A stretch of 12,317 nucleotides of DNA from an uncultured Prevotella sp. (lineage in GTDB: Bacteria > Bacteroidota > Bacteroidia > Bacteroidales > Bacteroidaceae): assembly GCA_937874345.1 (NCBI GenBank), contig CALNBT010000003.1, positions 1 through 12,317 of the forward strand, read 5' to 3'. Every line of letters begins with the position of its first letter. The first letter of the stretch is position 1. Shown here piece by piece: positions 6,612 to 12,317 of the stretch. The notes beneath the pieces are model-generated. The model did no database searches, was not told the DNA's origin, and was given only the letters and a program-made list of their open reading frames with translations. Both the position numbers and the translations under genes were made by a program.

Positions 6612-7250
6612 ATGAATTATAGAGATTATCTACAAAAATACATATATGTCATTATCACCCCCATCATCAAAGTGATGATTAAACTGGGGTTCACACCTAA
6701 CCTTGTGACGACATTTGGATTTATTGGCAATATTATTGCTTCCGGATTTTTCATCATGGCGTCTGATAAGACCTTGCCAGACCAAGGTACTTCGCTCATC
6801 GGATGGGGAGGTGCATTACTACTTTTTGCAGGACTGTTCGACATGATAGATGGTCGATTGGCCAGACTAGGCAACATGGAGTCCAAGTTTGGGGCGTTAT
6901 GGGACAGTACCCTCGACCGGTATAGCGAATTGTTTTCTCTCTTTGGAATCGTTGTATATTTCTTGGGCACCGAGCATTTATGGGCTGGAGTGGTTACCTT
7001 TTTAGCTCTGGTGGGGTCTATCATGGTAAGTTATATACGTGCTCGTGCAGAAGGACTCAAGATTGATTGCAAGGTTGGCCTGATGCAACGTCCCGAACGT
7101 GTCGTTGTTACAGCTTTATGTACCATTATCACAGGTTTGACGGGCAATATCTGGTGGACTATTGGAGGTATGATCCTGATTGCTGTACTAGCCAACATCA
7201 CTGCATTCTGGCGCGTTTCTTACTGCTATAATGTGTTGAAAGATCAATAA
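6612..7250 (+). CDS. CDP-alcohol phosphatidyltransferase, probable phosphatidylinositol-phosphate synthase
   Basis: The protein has 212 residues. The full CDP-alcohol phosphatidyltransferase signature D-x2-D-G-x2-A-R-x8-G-x3-D-x3-D is intact: Asp77, Asp80, Gly81, Ala84, Arg85, Gly94, Asp98, Asp102. These residues bind metal and the CDP-diacylglycerol. Around six hydrophobic segments place it in the inner membrane. The family joins CDP-diacylglycerol to an alcohol; the position next to a PgpA-like phosphatase fits either phosphatidylglycerophosphate synthase or phosphatidylinositol-phosphate synthase. The downstream Aur1-like gene and the match to the Bacteroides inositol-lipid locus favour the inositol-phosphate acceptor. 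It follows the GtrA gene after 36 bp, with AGAAGG just before the ATG as a possible ribosome-binding site. It overlaps the next gene by one base (TAATG). Confidence 0.85.
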   Translation: MNYRDYLQKYIYVIITPIIKVMIKLGFTPNLVTTFGFIGNIIASGFFIMASDKTLPDQGTSLIGWGGALLLFAGLFDMIDGRLARLGNMESKFGALWDSTLDRYSELFSLFGIVVYFLGTEHLWAGVVTFLALVGSIMVSYIRARAEGLKIDCKVGLMQRPERVVVTALCTIITGLTGNIWWTIGGMILIAVLANITAFWRVSYCYNVLKDQ

Positions 7251-8080
7251 TGTTCAGCATTTACATCATTATCTTATGTGCAGTGTTGATATATTTAAAA
7301 CCAACACGCAAGATAGCTTTGGCTCTGATGCCATGGGCTGTCTTTGGTTGTACATACGATTTGATGCGGCTCCTTCCCAATTACGAAGTAAATTGCATTG
7401 ATGTGCGTGGCATTTACGAGGCCGAGAAACATCTCTTCGGAATCACAACAGCCTATGGAACACAGACTTTAAATGAGTTTTTCTTTCAAAACCATTGTTC
7501 CTTCGCCGATTTCTTTGCAGGCATCTTTTATCTTTGTTGGGTACCGGTTCCTATTGCTTTCTCTCTATATCTGTATTTCAAAGGCGATAAAGAAAATTAT
7601 CTTCGGTTCGCAACGGCATTTCTACTGATCAACTTCGTTGGCTTTGCCGGCTACTATATTCATCCGGCTGCCCCACCTTGGTATGTCATGCAGCACGGTT
7701 TTGAGCCCATTTTGCATACTCCCGGTAATGTGGCAGGCCTTGGACGCTTCGACCAACTGGTAGGTATTCCGGTCTTTCATGCACTGTATGGCAAAAATTC
7801 GAATATCTTTGCTGCAATTCCATCACTACATGCTGCCTATATGTTGGTGACAACCATCTATGCCATCATCACTCATCAGCGCAAAGCAACTATTATTTGT
7901 TTCGCAATCATCTGCATGGGAATCTGGTGGACAGCCATTTACACTGGACATCACTATGTTATAGATGTTCTGTTGGGTATTCTTACCTGTCTGGTGACGG
8001 TAAGTCTTTTCGAATTTGTACTGTTGAAGATACTAACAATTCGCAAGGCGTTCAACCAGTACATCAAAATTATTTCTTAG
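7250..8080 (+). CDS. PAP2-superfamily Aur1-like enzyme, probable inositol phosphorylceramide synthase
   Basis: The protein has 276 residues and about six membrane segments. The PAP2/Aur1 motifs are YIHPAAPPWY (136-145), IPSLHAAY (190-197) with His194, and YTGHHYVIDVLLG (231-243) with His235 and Asp239 in H-x3-D spacing, the expected catalytic pair. The motif-2 form PSLH, rather than PSGH, is typical of the Aur1/inositol-phosphorylceramide-synthase branch. That branch moves phosphoinositol from phosphatidylinositol to ceramide and releases diacylglycerol. The role fits Bacteroidales, which make sphingolipids, and this gene's place at the end of the operon. A lipid phosphatase role remains possible from motifs alone. 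Its ATG overlaps the stop of the preceding gene by one base, and it ends 45 bp before the convergent tamA-like gene. Confidence 0.8.
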   Translation: MFSIYIIILCAVLIYLKPTRKIALALMPWAVFGCTYDLMRLLPNYEVNCIDVRGIYEAEKHLFGITTAYGTQTLNEFFFQNHCSFADFFAGIFYLCWVPVPIAFSLYLYFKGDKENYLRFATAFLLINFVGFAGYYIHPAAPPWYVMQHGFEPILHTPGNVAGLGRFDQLVGIPVFHALYGKNSNIFAAIPSLHAAYMLVTTIYAIITHQRKATIICFAIICMGIWWTAIYTGHHYVIDVLLGILTCLVTVSLFEFVLLKILTIRKAFNQYIKIIS

Positions 8081-8125
8081 TCCTGAAACAGATTGGGTGT
8101 AAATTCACTTGAAGAATATAAAATA

Positions 8126-10507
8126 TCAGAACGGATAGCCAATGGCGATGTTGATACTGCTTCCATCTTTGAAGGTCGGTAAATTGTAGAATCCACTTCT
8201 GCTTGTGGTGTAAGGTACATGCAACCCGATACCCCAATCGAGTCGTATGACAAACAAATCCATATCATACCGAATTCCAACTCCCGTTCCAACGGCCAAA
8301 TCTGTCAATAAGCTCTTCAATTGAAACTGTCCATCGAGACGGTCAACAGAGCTTTTAAGTGTCCACACATTTCCTGCATCCAAGAATACAGCACCATAAA
8401 GACTGCCAAAAAGATGCGGACGGTATTCTAGGTTTGCCAAGAACTTTACATCTCCGGTTTGGTCTACATACGACATGATAGGATTTTCAGACCGATATTT
8501 CCCCGGTCCGATACTACGAACATTAAAGGCTCGGATGCTATTGGCTCCACCAACATAGAACTGTTCATAGTAAGGTGCCTCAGAGGCGTTTCCATAACTC
8601 CATACAACACCGGCGTTGAGGTGTCCAACCAACGACTGGTTCTCACTTAAACGCCATAGTTTAACAAAGTCTGTTTCCAGCTTCAAGAACTGAGCAAAGG
8701 GGTTTTTAAACATTGTCTTGTTCTTCGTATTCCATTTCTTTCCTGCAACCATATAACCTAATGACAAGAGATTACCAGCCTCACTCACCTTGGTTTTCCA
8801 TGCAATAGGGTTACGTAATTCCGCCGGACTGGTATATTGATATGTGTATGACATCTTAGGCACAAACTGGTTACGCATGGAAATTTGCAAATAAGGACTT
8901 TTGCTCAGTAACACTTTGAACGAATCCGTTTGACTTGTCATGTATTCGTATGACAAGGTTAAAGGACTGAATTCGTGATATGATTGAGGTGATGTCCAGT
9001 ATTGATAGGTCAAATCGCCCGATACCACATGCCTCCTAAAATAACCAGCTCGGTTTAGAATATTATTTGATACACGCATGATTGTGGTCTGGTACCCGTA
9101 AAAACGGGCTCTCTGTTGCCTTCTCTGAGTTCTTACCTGCACACTGTCTTGCCTGATGCGTTGCCTGGCCGACCAAAACAAATTGCGAGGTGTCAATATC
9201 CGTGGAAAAGTAATCGATACATCCCCACCATATTCATAGGAGTTCATTTTCGATGCGGAGCCTTCGGCTTTGTGACCCGTTTGCCATTCGTATGAACCAT
9301 GTAAGTTAAAATCAAGTTTCTCGCCACCTCTAAAAGCGTTGATCTTGGTTAAACCCAATACGATTTCAGGACCGATACGTCCAGATGTCTTACCTTTTGC
9401 ATTTCCTTCAATATAAAAATTATACTTTTTATCGAAAACACAATTAATATCTAGATCCAGGGTATCACTTGCCATGGTAGAATCTCTTGGTGTAAACTGC
9501 AAAGCATAATAATTGAAAAGACCCGTTGAATGGAAATAAGAACTCGATGATTCTTCGTTGAACAGGCTGTAATAATTTCCCGGACGCAATTTCAAACCAC
9601 TCATAATCACACCCGGACGAATAGGCGGCTTCTTTCCATTATAATGCATTGTAAATGATCGTCTGGTCAAAGAATCCTTCAAATCTTCCATAAAACCGTT
9701 TCGAAGATGGATATCAATCTTTCCAATGTACCACTTTTTCGTAACTTTGGGTTCCAAACTGTCTGCCAACTGCAATCGCAACAGCGCCTTGCCCGGTATC
9801 TGTAGCGTGTCTGCCAGATAAGATGCATCTGAGGACTGAGCGTAATAATAGCCATTATTACGCAAAAGTCTGCTGAGTCGTTGGCGCTCAGCGTCCAAAT
9901 TCGGAACACTAAAGGGATCACCTTTATGAATCTTGGCCTGTGGCTTGGTTTGTTGTATCAAACTATCGGCTGCAGCAGGGAAATGCAAGTACTCGATTGA
10001 ATCCAAGCGCCACAGATGTCCCATATCCACTGTGTAGGCTATCTTTGCCTTTTTAGGGTTACTTTCTGGAACGATCTGGTAGTTTACCTTACCGTTGAAA
10101 TAGCCAAACTTCTTCAATTGCAGTTCAGCAACCGACTGATGCAAGGCAGGATTAACCTGACTAACGAGCTTAGGCCTCGACCCGAACGTACGTGTCAGCC
10201 AGTTTCCCACCGAAGTTGAATCTTTGGCAAAAGCATTCCAAATCCATAATCTGACAGGAAAAGGTGTGTGGTAATAACTGCTTCCAAAAAATGATCCATT
10301 GGGAGCTGAAGCTAAAACCGATTCCATCTCAACTTGGGTTTCTTTGGCATGGTCGTTATTTTCAACATTCACATATTTGATAGTTTTCAGACCCGTAAAC
10401 AACTGTTCACCGTCAGGAATCGAACTTGTGGACGAACAACCGGTCAGAACCAGCAACATGGTCATCAGGTATAATGGGAATCTATTTTTTCTTTGCACTG
10501 TTTTCAT
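8126..10507 (-). CDS. TamA-like BamA/TamA-family outer-membrane protein with lipoprotein signal
   Basis: The protein has 793 residues. The N-terminus is a lipoprotein signal with the lipobox LTGC ending at Cys24. A periplasmic region with POTRA-like alpha/beta repeats follows (for example the LKKFGYFNGKVNYQI and LSRLLRNNGYYYAQ segments), then a C-terminal Omp85 barrel. The conserved L6-loop motif appears as GGANSIRAFNVRSIGPG starting at residue 653, where the usual VRGF/Y is IRAF. The last residue is Phe (IAIGYPF), as needed for barrel insertion. Omp85 proteins insert or move proteins, or with TamB move lipids, at the outer membrane. It lies directly after tamB with a 26-bp overlap, which supports a TamA-type rather than BamA role. 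Lipoprotein-type TamA homologues ('TamL') are known from Bacteroidetes. Confidence 0.87.
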   Translation of the reverse strand: MKTVQRKNRFPLYLMTMLLVLTGCSSTSSIPDGEQLFTGLKTIKYVNVENNDHAKETQVEMESVLASAPNGSFFGSSYYHTPFPVRLWIWNAFAKDSTSVGNWLTRTFGSRPKLVSQVNPALHQSVAELQLKKFGYFNGKVNYQIVPESNPKKAKIAYTVDMGHLWRLDSIEYLHFPAAADSLIQQTKPQAKIHKGDPFSVPNLDAERQRLSRLLRNNGYYYAQSSDASYLADTLQIPGKALLRLQLADSLEPKVTKKWYIGKIDIHLRNGFMEDLKDSLTRRSFTMHYNGKKPPIRPGVIMSGLKLRPGNYYSLFNEESSSSYFHSTGLFNYYALQFTPRDSTMASDTLDLDINCVFDKKYNFYIEGNAKGKTSGRIGPEIVLGLTKINAFRGGEKLDFNLHGSYEWQTGHKAEGSASKMNSYEYGGDVSITFPRILTPRNLFWSARQRIRQDSVQVRTQRRQQRARFYGYQTTIMRVSNNILNRAGYFRRHVVSGDLTYQYWTSPQSYHEFSPLTLSYEYMTSQTDSFKVLLSKSPYLQISMRNQFVPKMSYTYQYTSPAELRNPIAWKTKVSEAGNLLSLGYMVAGKKWNTKNKTMFKNPFAQFLKLETDFVKLWRLSENQSLVGHLNAGVVWSYGNASEAPYYEQFYVGGANSIRAFNVRSIGPGKYRSENPIMSYVDQTGDVKFLANLEYRPHLFGSLYGAVFLDAGNVWTLKSSVDRLDGQFQLKSLLTDLAVGTGVGIRYDMDLFVIRLDWGIGLHVPYTTSRSGFYNLPTFKDGSSINIAIGYPF

Positions 10508-12317
10508 TTGAAATCGAGTCGGTCCTTACCGGATTGAAAGTAGGAAACGTTTGCTTTTCATTCTTAAATAGGAAGATATCCTTGAAGTTTGAGAGTTTAC
10601 GACGCCAGGTAAAGCCAACGCCATATTCACCAATCAACCCCTCAAGCCAGTCGTAAGTGTTGTTATTATAGAAGAATCGAAGATATTGGCTCGCATTCTC
10701 ATTCAGCCTGTATTCCAGCTCAACATTGTCGAAAAACGAATTATTACGATTGGCCATCAGTTCATCACCAGCAGAAACACGCCCACCGATATTGATGCGA
10801 AGACGATTGTTCCACAAGCGTTTGGAGAACCTGAAATTGTAATTGGTACTCATTGAGCCACTGTTTGTCGTCATATTATCTACACTCATGCCCAAATCCA
10901 ATCCCATCGATCGCATGGCTGAGCCGGCAATATTGTTGATTTCTGATTGCAGGAACGAACTCAAGGCACTGTTCATCGAGAAAGAGCGCGTATTGCCATC
11001 GGTCAAATACATGCCCGACGCCAACATGGTAATAGCCACCTTGCCACGTCCTTCAGGCGTCATCGTATTCAGTTCATCCTGAATCGTCATATCGTATGGG
11101 GAGTTGATGATGAATTCCAATCCTGGACTGCTCAACGACTTGGTGAGTTTTACCCCACTGTTGAATTCTACCACACGTCCAAGCCCGGTTCCTTCATTGA
11201 CAGATGCTTTGAGATTTTCTGTTGCAGTGATGTTGAGTTGTGGATTCATTGGATCCCCTACAAACTCGATGTAGCTTCCATTCTGGATTGTAAAAGTCTT
11301 CAATGGAATGATGGGCAGCGAATATTTCATCTCACCTCCACCAAGCGTATATCGACCAAAGAGACGGAGATTATCGTTGGGATTGTATCTCATACGCAAT
11401 TCTCCGCCACCATACAAATCGATATAGTTGGTATGGTCGGCGTTCAGGATGCAGACAATGTGGGCCGCCTCATCGATACTGACATTTAAGTCCATATCAA
11501 AGCCATTCAGTTTGGGACGAAGCACTACCACCGGAACAGAATCATTGAAATTGGCAAAGGTAATCAACTCTTCCATCTGCTTGTCGGTAGCCAACTCTGA
11601 ATCTTTCAAGATATAGGTCATATCTGTCGACCCCAACACATTCAACATTCCGCGGAACTTCAAATTGTCAACCGGTCCTTTCATTGTACCATAGAAATTG
11701 ACAAAGGCCCTGCCAAAAGCTTGCGAACGAAGATTTTCTTCTGCATGAATCAATTCGAAATTCTGTGCCCGCATCCGAATGTCAAGCTTCATATCCGATA
11801 AGTTGGAGAAGTCGTAATAACCCGCAATATTCAATGGACTCTTGTTATTGGCAAACATTTCAAAGTTTTCGAACAGCAGTCTGCTGTCGACAATTCGAAC
11901 AGGATCGTTGGCAAACCGCATCTCAACACCATAGGGTTCGCTGTAGATATACGACGAATCAAGAAATACTTCACCATCGATATGGGGTTTACTCAATGAC
12001 CCCTTCACCGAAAGTGTTCCATCTCCATTGCCTTTGAACCCGAATAAGCGGTCGGGTATAAAGCCATTCAATAAGAACAACGGAATATGTTCGAGGTTCA
12101 TCGAAGCATCCAGATTGCCGTTCTTGTCATAAGTACCACTCAAAGCAGCCACCTCTTTTCCCTCGCTCAGCAAGATTCCATCCACAAAATGGGTACCATC
12201 TGACTTAGGCATATAGACAAATTCAGTGCTGATGTTTCCCATCGGGCTGTTCTCGTAAGACAGTTTCTTCACATCAACGGCCGACGATATCGACAGTTCT
12301 GACGAAGTTTGCAATAC
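10482..12317 (-). CDS. tamB: Translocation/assembly module TamB, C-terminal part (5'-truncated by window)
   Basis: The frame is open to the right edge of the window, so the N-terminus, including any membrane anchor, is missing; 611 residues are visible. They consist of repetitive beta strands typical of the TamB/DUF490 groove, with phrases such as GDGTLSVKGSLSKPHIDGEV and PMNPQLNITATENLKASVNE. The C-terminal DUF490 region includes ELNTMTPEGRGKVAITMLAS and a strand-rich part (RFSKRLWNNRLRINIGGRVS), ending in a charged tail (NENSAKKK). TamB-like proteins span the periplasm as a hydrophobic groove and are linked to phospholipid transport to the outer membrane. Its stop overlaps the tamA-like start by 26 bp in another frame, so the two are almost certainly co-translated. 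Confidence 0.87.
   Translation of the reverse strand, partial: VLQTSSELSISSAVDVKKLSYENSPMGNISTEFVYMPKSDGTHFVDGILLSEGKEVAALSGTYDKNGNLDASMNLEHIPLFLLNGFIPDRLFGFKGNGDGTLSVKGSLSKPHIDGEVFLDSSYIYSEPYGVEMRFANDPVRIVDSRLLFENFEMFANNKSPLNIAGYYDFSNLSDMKLDIRMRAQNFELIHAEENLRSQAFGRAFVNFYGTMKGPVDNLKFRGMLNVLGSTDMTYILKDSELATDKQMEELITFANFNDSVPVVVLRPKLNGFDMDLNVSIDEAAHIVCILNADHTNYIDLYGGGELRMRYNPNDNLRLFGRYTLGGGEMKYSLPIIPLKTFTIQNGSYIEFVGDPMNPQLNITATENLKASVNEGTGLGRVVEFNSGVKLTKSLSSPGLEFIINSPYDMTIQDELNTMTPEGRGKVAITMLASGMYLTDGNTRSFSMNSALSSFLQSEINNIAGSAMRSMGLDLGMSVDNMTTNSGSMSTNYNFRFSKRLWNNRLRINIGGRVSAGDELMANRNNSFFDNVELEYRLNENASQYLRFFYNNNTYDWLEGLIGEYGVGFTWRRKLSNFKDIFLFKNEKQTFPTFNPVRTDSISNENSAKKK

Noticed and set aside
8081..8125. 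Possible bidirectional terminator between the convergent lipid operon and tamA-like gene.
   Set aside because: Only a 3-bp stem (GTG/CAC) is visible, too weak to call.

Overview
The window looks like the chromosome of a Bacteroidales bacterium, most likely a Prevotellaceae member or close relative. The reasons are tandem DUF4230 genes, a DUF5686 surface protein with an N-terminal carboxypeptidase-regulatory-like domain, a TamB/TamA pair in which the TamA-like barrel carries a lipoprotein signal, a sphingolipid/inositol-lipid type gene cluster, and promoter -7 boxes of the Bacteroidetes type (TAnnTTTG). No insertion sequence, phage gene, CRISPR array, rRNA or tRNA was seen. This reads as core chromosome rather than an accessory island.

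Layout. (1) Positions 1-360 hold the 3' part of a periplasmic PepSY-like gene, followed by a perfect 16-bp terminator hairpin (375-416). (2) About 540 bp without a convincing gene (417-955) contain several inverted repeats and end in a promoter-like -7 box. (3) Two overlapping DUF4230 genes follow on the plus strand (987-2277), the first a likely lipoprotein and the second a single-pass membrane protein. (4) On the minus strand lie a hotdog-fold thioesterase (2339-2824) and a large DUF5686 outer-membrane protein (2916-5456). (5) A divergent promoter region (about 5457-5652) separates the DUF5686 gene from a plus-strand four-gene operon (5653-8080): PgpA-like phosphatase, GtrA-family membrane protein, CDP-alcohol phosphatidyltransferase, and an Aur1-like PAP2 enzyme. 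(6) Convergent to that operon, on the minus strand, tamB (truncated by the window end) and a tamA-like gene overlap by 26 bp (8126-12317).

How the genes fit together. The four-gene operon has the same order, as I recall it, as the Bacteroides thetaiotaomicron inositol-lipid locus BT_1522-BT_1526: a CDP-alcohol transferase makes phosphatidylinositol phosphate, the PgpA-like phosphatase removes the phosphate, and the PAP2/Aur1-like enzyme moves phosphoinositol to ceramide. The GtrA-like protein has no assigned step. The inositol-phosphate synthase gene expected at the head of the cluster is absent here, and its place is taken by a strong promoter directly upstream of the phosphatase gene. The flanking genes (DUF5686, TamA, TamB) are envelope proteins, so most of the window concerns membrane lipids and outer-membrane assembly. 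I found no clear new multi-gene system. The most interesting points are the MIPS-less inositol-lipid operon with its embedded GtrA gene and the DUF4230 pair.
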